Below are positions 9,081-16,893 of a stretch of 27,804 nt of DNA, one piece after another (the stretch's first letter is position 1; every line of letters begins with the position of its first letter). The notes under the pieces were generated by a model that made no database searches, had not been told where the DNA came from, and saw only the letters and a program-made list of their open reading frames with translations. This stretch comes from Candidatus Nitrotoga sp. CP45 (GTDB lineage Bacteria > Bacteroidota > Bacteroidia > Flavobacteriales > Flavobacteriaceae): NCBI GenBank assembly GCA_943329165.2, contig CALQCV020000002.1:1-27804 (forward strand). The letters are read 5' to 3'. The translations under genes were made by a program, and so were the position numbers.

Positions 9081-9887
9081 TTAAGAAAGCATCCCTTTAT
9101 AAAAGTTCGTGTATGCTTCGGCCATTTTGTCTTTAGAGGCGAAAGATAAAAAAGGTTTTTCTGAAGATTCTATAAATTTTGTTAAACTTGCCGACACGTT
9201 TTCAGAGGCAATAATCACACCATCCGAATGGGTAATCGCTGCTTTGATAAGGTTTTCATAATTAGGTAATTCTAATTCCTGAATAGCGTCTTGAGGAACG
9301 CCGTCAAACTTAATTTTATTTATCATTTCGGTATCCAAACTACCATCAAAAGACTGACTGTATACGGAAGTAACGATTTTAGTTTCCGAAAACAACGCTT
9401 CGTCTTTATAATAATGCTTCATGTAAATAGGCAATAAACTCGCCATCCAACCATGAACATGAATAATATCCGGAACCCAATTTAGTTTCTTAACAGTTTC
9501 TACAACTCCTTTGGCAAAGAATATTGCTCTTTCATCATTATCCGGATAGAGCACGCCTTCTTCATCACTAAATGTGGCTTTTCTCTTGAAATACTCGTCA
9601 TTATCTATAAAATAAACCTGTATTCTTTCTTTCGGGATAGACGCTACTTTGATTATCAAGGGCATATCCAAATCATTAACTACTAAATTCATTCCTGACA
9701 AACGAATTACTTCGTGTAATTGATGTCTTCTTTCATTAATATTGCCATATCTAGGCATAAAAATTCTAATCTGTCCGCCTTGATCATTTATCATTTTGGG
9801 AACATCATACGACAGTAAAGAAACCTCATTTTCAGCCAAATAAGGCACCACTTCAGATGATACATACAATATCCTCTTATCTTCCAT
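9081..9887 (-). CDS. Starch/glycogen-synthase-like protein, N-terminal (GT5) half only
   Basis: A 268-aa protein matching only the N-terminal Rossmann half of bacterial glycogen/starch synthase (GT5). Visible family features are ILYVSSEVVPY at the start, IRIFMPRYG, the VYFIDNDEYF strand, DNDERAIFFAKGV, and PDIIHVHGWMASLLPIYMK. The C-terminal GT-B domain of the roughly 470-aa enzymes is absent. The KxGG motif that binds ADP-glucose is also missing: AENEVS stands where a usual protein has AKTGG. It is therefore probably not a normal synthase, although databases tend to call it one. The frame is intact, with a clean ATG 38 bases from a good -7 element, so it looks like a maintained short protein rather than a decayed gene. 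It opens the operon with the DUF4270 gene and glmS, and is divergent from panC. Confidence 0.8.
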   Translation of the reverse strand: MEDKRILYVSSEVVPYLAENEVSLLSYDVPKMINDQGGQIRIFMPRYGNINERRHQLHEVIRLSGMNLVVNDLDMPLIIKVASIPKERIQVYFIDNDEYFKRKATFSDEEGVLYPDNDERAIFFAKGVVETVKKLNWVPDIIHVHGWMASLLPIYMKHYYKDEALFSETKIVTSVYSQSFDGSLDTEMINKIKFDGVPQDAIQELELPNYENLIKAAITHSDGVIIASENVSASLTKFIESSEKPFLSFASKDKMAEAYTNFYKGMLS

Positions 9888-9925
9888 AATCTAATCTACT
9901 TTATTTATTGGCAATAAAAAACAGG

Positions 9926-9933
9926 CAAAAGTA
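9926..9933 (-). promoter_or_regulatory. -7 element for the glgA-like/DUF4270/glmS operon
   Basis: The minus strand reads TACTTTTG, an exact TAnnTTTG match, about 38 bases before the ATG at 9887. There is no clear TTG at -33, only a TTTTC run. It overlaps the upstream part of the divergent panC promoter. Confidence 0.6.
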
Positions 9934-9964
9934 CAAAAATTTATGCAGTTATTTATGAAAATGG

Positions 9965-9972
9965 TAAGTTTG
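9965..9972 (+). promoter_or_regulatory. -7 element for panC
   Basis: TAAGTTTG is an exact TAnnTTTG match. The predicted start of transcription near 9979 gives a leader of about 15 bases to the ATG at 9994, and lies downstream of the in-frame ATG at 9943. This element therefore decides the panC start. The -33 region is weak (TTTATG). Confidence 0.6.
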
Positions 9973-9993
9973 CAACTCATTTACCGAAAGCCA

Positions 9994-10842
9994 ATGCTTC
10001 TTTTTAACACTCAAAACGAGTTAGTTTCTTATCTCAATTCTGTTTCAAACAAAGAAACGAAGATTGGTTTTGTACCTACAATGGGTGCGCTTCACGAGGG
10101 ACATCTTTCATTATTGGCAGAAGCGCTACAAAATAACTCATTGGTTGTCGTAAGTATTTTTGTCAATCCAACACAATTTAACAATGCTGAGGATTTGGCA
10201 AAATATCCGAAAACATTAGACAAAGACATTGAGAAAATAAAAACCGTTTCCGATACTGTTATCGTCTTTGCACCTGGCGTCGATGATATTTATGAAGGAA
10301 AAACGGTTTCGCAACATTTTGATTTTGATGGATTAGAAAATAAAATGGAAGGCAAGTTTCGTCCCGGACATTTTGAAGGTGTTGGAACTATTGTAAAACG
10401 CCTTTTCGAAATAGTAAAACCTACCAATGCCTACTTTGGAGAAAAAGATTTTCAGCAATTGCTGATTGTCAAAAAATTGGTTGAAAAAGCCAACATGTCC
10501 GTCAATGTAATTGGTTGCCCAATTCATAGAGAATCTAATGGATTAGCCATGAGTTCGCGCAACGAAAGATTATCAGATGTTGAACGAACAGACGCAGCTA
10601 TCATCTATAAAACTATTTCGCAAGCTAGGAATTTATTCGAAACAAAATCGGCATTAGCAGTATCCGAATATGTTATAAAAACATTGGAGAAGCACAGTAA
10701 TTTTGAATTAGAATATTTTCAAATTGCCGACGAAGCAACCTTATTGCCTTGTATCCGAAAAAGCAAATCCAAAAAATATCGCGCTTTCATCGCAGTTTTT
10801 GTTAACAAAATCAGATTGATTGATACGATTTCATTAAATTAA
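9994..10842 (+). CDS. panC: Pantothenate synthetase
   Basis: Joins pantoate and beta-alanine with ATP to make pantothenate, the vitamin precursor of CoA; cytoplasmic. I start it at the ATG at 9994, giving 282 aa (the family is about 280) and the usual opening [14 protein letters not shown]. The longer frame from 9943 begins upstream of the predicted transcription start and adds a poorly conserved 17 residues. Family motifs: [12 protein letters not shown] with the HxGH pair His34/His37, FVNPTQF, the pantoate-binding region [25 protein letters not shown], and the KMSKS-like MSSRNERL. panD follows after 14 bases, so both arms of pantothenate assembly are co-transcribed. Confidence 0.96.
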   Translation: MLLFNTQNELVSYLNSVSNKETKIGFVPTMGALHEGHLSLLAEALQNNSLVVVSIFVNPTQFNNAEDLAKYPKTLDKDIEKIKTVSDTVIVFAPGVDDIYEGKTVSQHFDFDGLENKMEGKFRPGHFEGVGTIVKRLFEIVKPTNAYFGEKDFQQLLIVKKLVEKANMSVNVIGCPIHRESNGLAMSSRNERLSDVERTDAAIIYKTISQARNLFETKSALAVSEYVIKTLEKHSNFELEYFQIADEATLLPCIRKSKSKKYRAFIAVFVNKIRLIDTISLN

Positions 10843-10856
10843 TTTACTTTTACGCC

Positions 10857-11207
10857 ATGCAAATTGAAGTAGTAAAATCCAAAATTCACAGAGTAAAAGT
10901 TACTGGTGCCGATTTAAATTATATAGGCAGTATTACTATTGACGAAACCTTAATGGAAGCGGCAAATTTTATTGAAGGCGAAAAAGTTTCCATCGTAAAT
11001 GTTAATAATGGTGAACGTTTTGATACCTATGTGATCAAAGGCACAAAAAATTCGGGTGATATTATACTTAATGGACCAGCAGCACGAAAAGTTCAAAAAG
11101 GCGATATTATAATCATTATGTCGTATGCTTTAATGGATTTTGAAAAAGCAAAAAATTTCAAACCTTGGTTGGTTTTTCCAAACGAAACCAATAATTCCCT
11201 GACCTAA
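10857..11207 (+). CDS. panD: Aspartate 1-decarboxylase
   Basis: Pyruvoyl enzyme that turns aspartate into beta-alanine, the second substrate of PanC. At 116 aa it has the normal length for the proenzyme. The self-cleavage site is visible as YIGSITID: cleavage between Gly24 and Ser25 would make the pyruvoyl group on the alpha chain. The binding-site Lys is in [16 protein letters not shown], and [20 protein letters not shown] is the conserved C-terminal beta region. It lies 14 bases after panC and 6 bases before the flippase-like gene. Confidence 0.97.
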   Translation: MQIEVVKSKIHRVKVTGADLNYIGSITIDETLMEAANFIEGEKVSIVNVNNGERFDTYVIKGTKNSGDIILNGPAARKVQKGDIIIIMSYALMDFEKAKNFKPWLVFPNETNNSLT

Positions 11208-11213
11208 AATCTC

Positions 11214-12179
11214 TTGAAAAAACAAATCGGTAAATGGTTGACAATTCTCATTCCTCTTTTAATAGGAATCGCAATCATATACTATCAATTTACGAGTTTA
11301 ACTGCTGAAGAAATTGAGAAGATAGAAATCAGTTTTGAAAAGGCAGATTACTACTATATTTTACTCTCGCTACTGATTGCCTGTACCGGCTATTGGTCAA
11401 GAGCGTATCGCTGGAAATTTGCGCTAAATCATTTGGGTTATCAAACTAAATTCTCCAGTAATTTATCTACCGTTTGTATTTCTTATTTGATGAATCTGAC
11501 TGTTCCTCGCTCTGGCGAAATTTCGCGTGCTGCCTTATTAAAAAAATACGAAAACGTTCCTTTTGACAAGGCATTTGGAACCATAGTTGCCGAAAGAATC
11601 GTCGATTTACTCATCTTTTTTCTTTTTGTATTTATTGGTTTTGTTTCTCAGTTTGACAAAATTTATGAATTTCTTTTGAGTCAGCATGTGTCGTTGCAAT
11701 CCCTTATTATTACTGGATGCGTTGGTACAATAATGTTCTTTATTTTTATCTTAATTTGGATTTATGCCGAATGGGAAATCATCTTAAAGTTAAAGAAAAA
11801 ATTATCCGGATTGGTGGAAGGCATTACTACAGTATATAAAATGAAAGAAAAATGGAAATACATTTTTCATTCTTTTTTTATATGGTTTTCCTATTTATTG
11901 ATGTTTTATGTGGCCATCTTTGCGCTTCCGGAAACCTCAGAAATCAGTTTTGACATCGTGATTATGGGCTTTATATTTGGCAGCTTAGCCGTAGGTTTTA
12001 CCAATGGTGGATTAGGTGCTTATCCATTTTCTATTGCAGTAATTTTTTCCCTTTACGGAATTACAAAAGATGTAGGCACCGCTTTTGGATGGCTGGTTTG
12101 GACATCACAAACTATTTTGGCAATTCTTCTCGGATTGATTTCCTACGTTTTGCTTCCTGTTTTGAATAGAAATAAATAA
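11214..12179 (+). CDS. Flippase-like integral membrane protein (UPF0104 / LPG_synthase_TM family)
   Basis: A 321-aa polytopic inner-membrane protein of the family that includes the flippase domain of lysylphosphatidylglycerol synthase (MprF) and YbhN-type proteins. About eight hydrophobic segments are visible. The diagnostic stretch is PRSGEISRAALL followed by AFGTIVAERIVDLLIFF, matching the family pattern (P.r.GE..Ra.ll ... ERl.Dl). The MprF synthase domain is absent, so only lipid transport or an undetermined membrane role is plausible. The start is a TTG at 11214, 6 bases past the panD stop. No ATG occurs before the transmembrane region, so I accept the TTG. The tight spacing implies translation coupled to panD, although no functional link to pantothenate is obvious. 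Confidence 0.85.
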   Translation: MKKQIGKWLTILIPLLIGIAIIYYQFTSLTAEEIEKIEISFEKADYYYILLSLLIACTGYWSRAYRWKFALNHLGYQTKFSSNLSTVCISYLMNLTVPRSGEISRAALLKKYENVPFDKAFGTIVAERIVDLLIFFLFVFIGFVSQFDKIYEFLLSQHVSLQSLIITGCVGTIMFFIFILIWIYAEWEIILKLKKKLSGLVEGITTVYKMKEKWKYIFHSFFIWFSYLLMFYVAIFALPETSEISFDIVIMGFIFGSLAVGFTNGGLGAYPFSIAVIFSLYGITKDVGTAFGWLVWTSQTILAILLGLISYVLLPVLNRNK

Positions 12180-12231
12180 TTTTGTTATATTGCTAGTCCA
12201 TTTAACAAAGTTCTATTTTATTTGTACTGTC

Positions 12232-13491
12232 ATGAAAAGAAATATCCTGCTTTTATTTTTCATCTATTCCAATGCTGTTTTTTCCCAAAAAGTAATCGAT
12301 ACCATATCGTCTAAAAGACTAAACGAAGACCGTGAAATTACTATTGGTTTACCACCTTCTTACGAAAAAAACTCATCCAAAAAATATTCTGTTTTAGTAT
12401 TGTTGGACGGCGATTTTCTTTTTGATGCTTTTCAGGGCGCGTTGAGTTATGGCAATTATTGGGACGATTTGCCTGAAGTTATTATCGTTGGGATCTCTCA
12501 AAATAAAAATAACGAACGCGAAACCGATTGTGCTGTCAATGAAAATGGTTTGCCAACAGAAAAAGGAGAAGCTTTCTTTGAGTTCATTGGCTTGGAATTA
12601 TTACCTTATATAGAAAAAAAATATAGAACCGCTCCGTTTAAAATAATTGCCGGCTTAGATACTACCGCTGGGTTTTTAAATTGTTATCTCTACAAAGACG
12701 TTCCGCTTTTTGACGCCTATATTTCAATGAGTCCGGAACTCCCGGCAAGAATGGAAGAACAGCTTCCGGATAGATTAGCAGCCATTCAAAAACTAATTTT
12801 TTACTATCATTCTTCAGGCGATGGCGATATGAAAAAAATGCGTACGCGAATTATTGCTTTAGACGAAGTCTCCAAAAAAATAAACAAACCAACACTCAAT
12901 TACAAATTTGACGATTTCAAAGGAGCTTCACATTATTCTTTGGTTTTAAATTCTATTCCAAGTGCTTTGTATCACATATTTTCAGTTTACCAACCAATTT
13001 CAACTACAGAATTTAACGAAAAAATCGCCGTGCTTCCATCAGGATATGTCGATTATTTGATTAAAAAATACGAAGTGATTGAAAAATCTTTTGCGCTAAA
13101 ATTACGCATTCGTTTTAATGATTTTAAAGCCATAGAAGCAGCCATACTTAAAAACAAAGCCTATCCTGAGTTTGATAAATTGGCGCAATTAGCCAAAAAG
13201 AATTATCCTAAAACAATGCTAGCTGATTATGAAATGGGGCAGATGTATGAAAAAAAAGGGGAAAATGCAAAAGCTATAAAATCTTATATGGTCGCTTTTC
13301 AACGTGACGAAATTGGCGATTTGACAAAAGACATGATGATTGAAAGAGCTGATGAATTGAAAAAATTATTGCCTAAAAATGGAAAAAAAGGAAAAGAAGA
13401 ACCTGTTGTAGAAGAAACGCCAATAACAGACGCGCCAACGGAAGCAGTTCCAACCGATACACCAGCAACCGAAGAGAAAAAGCAAGAATAA
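12232..13491 (+). CDS. Secreted esterase-like alpha/beta-hydrolase with altered nucleophile, plus TPR-like tail
   Basis: A 419-aa exported protein of the putative esterase family (PF00756; esterase D / enterochelin esterase fold). I start it at the ATG at 12232, which begins a clean signal peptide (MKRNILLLFFIYSNAVFSQ); the longer frame opens with a TTG at 12190. Fold markers are YSVLVLLDGDFLFDAF, LPEVIIVGIS and FEFIGLELLPYIEKKYR. The nucleophile elbow, usually G-H-S-x-x, reads AGLDTTAG, so Asp143 stands where Ser is expected; His234 (GASHYSLV) is kept. It is probably not an active serine esterase. A single TPR-like helix pair follows near residues 325-370, then a Lys/Glu/Pro/Thr-rich tail of low complexity. 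It lies between the flippase-like gene and radA on the same strand. Confidence 0.82.
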   Translation: MKRNILLLFFIYSNAVFSQKVIDTISSKRLNEDREITIGLPPSYEKNSSKKYSVLVLLDGDFLFDAFQGALSYGNYWDDLPEVIIVGISQNKNNERETDCAVNENGLPTEKGEAFFEFIGLELLPYIEKKYRTAPFKIIAGLDTTAGFLNCYLYKDVPLFDAYISMSPELPARMEEQLPDRLAAIQKLIFYYHSSGDGDMKKMRTRIIALDEVSKKINKPTLNYKFDDFKGASHYSLVLNSIPSALYHIFSVYQPISTTEFNEKIAVLPSGYVDYLIKKYEVIEKSFALKLRIRFNDFKAIEAAILKNKAYPEFDKLAQLAKKNYPKTMLADYEMGQMYEKKGENAKAIKSYMVAFQRDEIGDLTKDMMIERADELKKLLPKNGKKGKEEPVVEETPITDAPTEAVPTDTPATEEKKQE

Positions 13492-13513
13492 TCCTGAAAT
13501 AAATTCAGCATAA

Positions 13514-14875
13514 ATGTCGAAAGTAAAAACTACTTTTTTTTGTCAAAATTGCGGCGCACAATATGCCAAATGGCAAGGCCAATGTAATTCGTGCAAAGAA
13601 TGGAATACGATTGCGGAAGAAATTATACAAAAAGAAGAAAAAGCGAGTTGGAAACCTTCAAGTACCGATTCTAAACGAGTTTCAAAACCACTCCGTATAA
13701 AAGAAATTGATTCCACACAAGAAGTTCGAATGGACAGTACTGATGGCGAATTAAATCGTGTACTTGGTGGTGGAATTGTTCCGGGTTCACTTATTCTTTT
13801 AGGTGGAGAACCAGGCATTGGAAAAAGCACATTACTGTTACAGATTTCTTTAAAATTACCCTATAAAACCCTATATGTTTCGGGCGAAGAAAGTCAGAAA
13901 CAAATCAAAATGCGCGCAGAAAGGATTAATCCTAATAGCGATAATTGCTATATTTTAACCGAAACCAAAACCCAAAATATCTTTCGGCACATAGTTGAAA
14001 CCGAACCCGATATTGTCATTATCGATTCGATACAAACCTTGCATACCGATTATATAGAATCAACCGCAGGAAGCATTTCTCAAATTAGAGAAACTACGGC
14101 AGAGTTGATAAAATTTGCCAAAGAAACCAACATTCCGGTTATTCTGATTGGTCATATTACCAAAGACGGGAATATTGCCGGACCAAAAATTTTGGAGCAC
14201 ATGGTCGACACCGTTCTCCAATTTGAAGGAGACAGAAATCATGTATATCGAATTTTGCGATCACTAAAAAATCGTTTTGGTTCTACAGCCGAGTTAGGTA
14301 TTTATGAAATGCAAGGTTCCGGCTTGCGCGAAGTTTCTAATCCGTCAGAGATATTAATTTCGCATCGGGAAGAAGAACTTTCGGGAACAGCGATTGCTTC
14401 AACAATGGAAGGTATGCGGCCTTTGATGATTGAAATTCAAGCTTTGGTTTCGACCGCAGTTTATGGAACGCCACAACGAAGCACCACAGGTTACAATGCC
14501 AAACGACTGAATATGATTTTGGCCGTTTTAGAAAAACGTGCCGGTTTCCGTTTGGGGACAAAAGATGTTTTCTTAAATGTGACTGGTGGAATTTCGGTTG
14601 ATGATCCAGCGATTGACTTGGCTGTTGTTGCTGCAATTTTGTCTTCCAATGAAGATATTGCTGTAGGCAAAGATGTTTGTTTTGCGGGCGAAGTTGGACT
14701 TTCGGGTGAAATTCGTCCAATAAATCGCGTAGAGCAACGCATTCAGGAAGCTGAAAAATTAGGGTTTTCAACGATTTTTGTTTCCAAATACAATAAAATT
14801 GCCACCAAGTTTCCCGGAATAAAAATAGTATTGGTTTCCAAAATTGAAGAAGTGGTGGAACAATTGTTTGGGTAA
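13514..14875 (+). CDS. radA: DNA repair protein RadA/Sms
   Basis: RecA-like ATPase that promotes branch migration in recombination repair; cytoplasmic. The 453 aa length is typical. In order: an N-terminal C4 zinc finger (Cys10, Cys13, Cys24, Cys27), a RecA-type ATPase with Walker A GGEPGIGKST at 97-106 and Walker B VIIDSIQTL, the RadA-specific KNRFG motif at 252-256, and a Lon-protease-like C-terminal domain (GFRLGTKDVFLNVTGG and the FAGEVGLSGEIRPI stretch). The start ATG puts the zinc finger at its usual place. It lies 22 bases after the esterase-like gene and 12 bases before the GT51 gene, so it is probably in the pan operon or a sub-operon of it. Confidence 0.97.
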   Translation: MSKVKTTFFCQNCGAQYAKWQGQCNSCKEWNTIAEEIIQKEEKASWKPSSTDSKRVSKPLRIKEIDSTQEVRMDSTDGELNRVLGGGIVPGSLILLGGEPGIGKSTLLLQISLKLPYKTLYVSGEESQKQIKMRAERINPNSDNCYILTETKTQNIFRHIVETEPDIVIIDSIQTLHTDYIESTAGSISQIRETTAELIKFAKETNIPVILIGHITKDGNIAGPKILEHMVDTVLQFEGDRNHVYRILRSLKNRFGSTAELGIYEMQGSGLREVSNPSEILISHREEELSGTAIASTMEGMRPLMIEIQALVSTAVYGTPQRSTTGYNAKRLNMILAVLEKRAGFRLGTKDVFLNVTGGISVDDPAIDLAVVAAILSSNEDIAVGKDVCFAGEVGLSGEIRPINRVEQRIQEAEKLGFSTIFVSKYNKIATKFPGIKIVLVSKIEEVVEQLFG

Positions 14876-14887
14876 GGGAATAATACT

Positions 14888-16840
14888 ATGAAAAACAGGA
14901 AGCAAAAAAAAGCAATTCTCTACCTAAAAATGTGCGGAGCTATATTACTGCTTGGTTTAGTATTGCTTTTTGCTTTTCGAAATACGGTTTTAGATACGGT
15001 CGTTCATCGCATTGATGCCAAACTTGAACGCGAATACCAATGCAATCTTACGATTCAGACAGCCGAATTTCATGGCTTGACTAATTTGGAATTTCACGAT
15101 ATTAATTTGGTTCCTCAAGAAAAGGATACTTTAGTAAAAATAGGCGAATTGAAAACCAGCATTAGTTTCTGGAAACTTTTAGTCGGTGATATTCAATTGG
15201 GAAAACTAGAAATCAATGAAGGATTTATTCAATTGGTGAAAACCAAAAACGGTAGTAATTTTGATGCTTTTCTACATTCCAAAAAAGAGAAAGATTCAAC
15301 AGCGGAAGTGAATTGTGCGAAACTTTTAAATCGTATTTCTTCTAAATTAATGGACTTGGTTCCAACAGACATGCAAGTCAAAGGCTTTGCTTTCAAAATA
15401 AATGATAAAGGCAACAAAGTAGTTTTTGATTTTAACCAATTGGCCTTAACCAATAAAAAACTCACCACTTTAATTCAGGTAAGTTCGGATAAGTTTTCAC
15501 AACAATGGAGCATTAACGGTTTCGCCGATCCAAGAGATAGAAAAGCCGATTTGACTTTTGCCAATGCCAAAAATGACACTATCAGAATTCCATATTTTGA
15601 TAAAAAATTTAATCTAAAAAGCGGTTTTAAATCCATTCATTTTAACTTAGAAAATTTAGCAATGAGTAGTGGCGAACTGCATATTGATGGCTATACTTCA
15701 ATTGAAAATTTATTTGTAAATCATGCCAAAATTGCAAGTAAAGACGTGATAATAAGAAAAGCCCGTTTTGATTATCACTGGATCTTTGGCGAACGTTTTA
15801 TTGCTTTGGACAGTACTTCTACAGTACAATTAAACAAAATAAAATGCCAACCATATCTATCGTACACCAACGAAAAAGATAAGGTTTATGCACTCAAATT
15901 GAAAATTCCAAAGATGAAAGTGCAAGATTTTATAAGCTCATTACCAACAGGATTATTTCGACATTTTGAAGGCATGGAAGCGCAAGGTAATTTTAGTTAT
16001 GCGTTGAATTTTGAATACAACAATCACAAACCAAATAATGTGGTTTTTGAAAGCAAACTCAAACCTGAAGGACTAAAAATTACGAAATATGGTGAAGCCG
16101 ATTTGAATAAACTCAATAGTGAATTTGTCTATCGCGCTATTGACAAAGGTGTTTTGCAACGCCCAATTACTGTTGGTTTGGGAAATGGGAATTACACACC
16201 TTTACCACTGATGTCTCCTTATCTAAAAAAATGCGTGTTGACAAGTGAAGATCCTTCTTTTATGACACATCGCGGATTTATAAATGAAGCCTTTAAAGAA
16301 TCGATTATCAAAAACATCAAAACCAAGAAGTTTACACGTGGCGCCAGTACGATTAGCATGCAGTTAGTGAAAAATGTTTTTCTGACACGTGAAAAAACAT
16401 TGTCAAGAAAACTTGAAGAAATTCTGTTGGTTTATATTTTGGAAAACAACCATATCAGTCCTAAAGACCGAATGCTGGAGGTGTATTTTAATGTCATCGA
16501 ATGGGGACCAAATATATACGGGATCGCCGAAGCATCTCAGTTTTACTTCCAAAAAAAGCCTTGGGATTTAAACGTAAACCAATGTTTGTTTTTGGCAACA
16601 ATAATTCCAAATCCGAAAGGGTTTATGGCAAAGTTTGACACTAACAACAGGTTAAAACCAGCAGCAAAACAAACTGAAAAATTCCTGACCAACCTAATGT
16701 TCAAACGAAATATTCTAACGGCTAATGACACTATTGGGAATTTTCCTTTGGAGATTTCAGGTCAAGCCAAATTTTTTCTAAAACAAAAACCGACGACTAT
16801 TGAATCAAATACAACTCCGATCGAAGAATTTGAATTTTAA
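14888..16840 (+). CDS. Membrane-anchored peptidoglycan glycosyltransferase (GT51) with AsmA-like periplasmic region
   Basis: A 650-aa protein with one N-terminal membrane anchor (about residues 9-30), a long periplasmic region and a C-terminal GT51 domain that polymerises lipid II into glycan strands. GT51 motifs are SEDPSFMTHRGF with catalytic Glu454, RGASTISMQLVKN from about 484, RKLEEILLVYILE, and MLEVYFNVIEWGPNIYGIAEA. No penicillin-binding transpeptidase domain follows, so it is monofunctional like MtgA, but MtgA is only about 240 aa. Residues 35-130 look like the N-terminus of AsmA-family proteins: an amphipathic entry, then repeated short strands (LTIQTAEFHGLTNLEFHDI; LGKLEINEGFIQLVKTKNGS; NFDAFL). 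The middle (130-430) is also strand-rich. The AsmA resemblance is my reading and needs profile or structure support. It is 12 bases after radA. Confidence 0.85.
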   Translation: MKNRKQKKAILYLKMCGAILLLGLVLLFAFRNTVLDTVVHRIDAKLEREYQCNLTIQTAEFHGLTNLEFHDINLVPQEKDTLVKIGELKTSISFWKLLVGDIQLGKLEINEGFIQLVKTKNGSNFDAFLHSKKEKDSTAEVNCAKLLNRISSKLMDLVPTDMQVKGFAFKINDKGNKVVFDFNQLALTNKKLTTLIQVSSDKFSQQWSINGFADPRDRKADLTFANAKNDTIRIPYFDKKFNLKSGFKSIHFNLENLAMSSGELHIDGYTSIENLFVNHAKIASKDVIIRKARFDYHWIFGERFIALDSTSTVQLNKIKCQPYLSYTNEKDKVYALKLKIPKMKVQDFISSLPTGLFRHFEGMEAQGNFSYALNFEYNNHKPNNVVFESKLKPEGLKITKYGEADLNKLNSEFVYRAIDKGVLQRPITVGLGNGNYTPLPLMSPYLKKCVLTSEDPSFMTHRGFINEAFKESIIKNIKTKKFTRGASTISMQLVKNVFLTREKTLSRKLEEILLVYILENNHISPKDRMLEVYFNVIEWGPNIYGIAEASQFYFQKKPWDLNVNQCLFLATIIPNPKGFMAKFDTNNRLKPAAKQTEKFLTNLMFKRNILTANDTIGNFPLEISGQAKFFLKQKPTTIESNTTPIEEFEF

Positions 16841-16867
16841 TTTTTCGGTTTAATGCGGTGAATTTTA

Positions 16868-16875
16868 TAACTTTA
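16868..16875 (+). promoter_or_regulatory. Possible -7 element for the sugar-dehydrogenase-like gene
   Basis: TAACTTTA matches five of six fixed bases of TAnnTTTG and lies 18 bases before the ATG at 16894. The -33 region (TTTTTCGG) is poor. It is the only promoter-like sequence in the 53-base gap after the GT51 gene. Confidence 0.35.
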
Positions 16876-16893
16876 CGAAAAATATATTTAACT

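Noticed and set aside
9081..9887. Pseudogene of glycogen synthase
   Set aside because: The frame is intact, starts and stops cleanly, has a promoter, and the region after its stop is the next gene rather than a remnant of the missing domain.
9943..9993. Longer panC N-terminus from the ATG at 9943
   Set aside because: That ATG precedes the predicted transcription start and adds residues not found in the family; the ATG at 9994 gives the usual length.
14337..14771. A 144-residue minus-strand frame inside radA
   Set aside because: It is antisense to the conserved Lon-like domain of RadA, with Gln/His/Leu-rich composition typical of a shadow frame.
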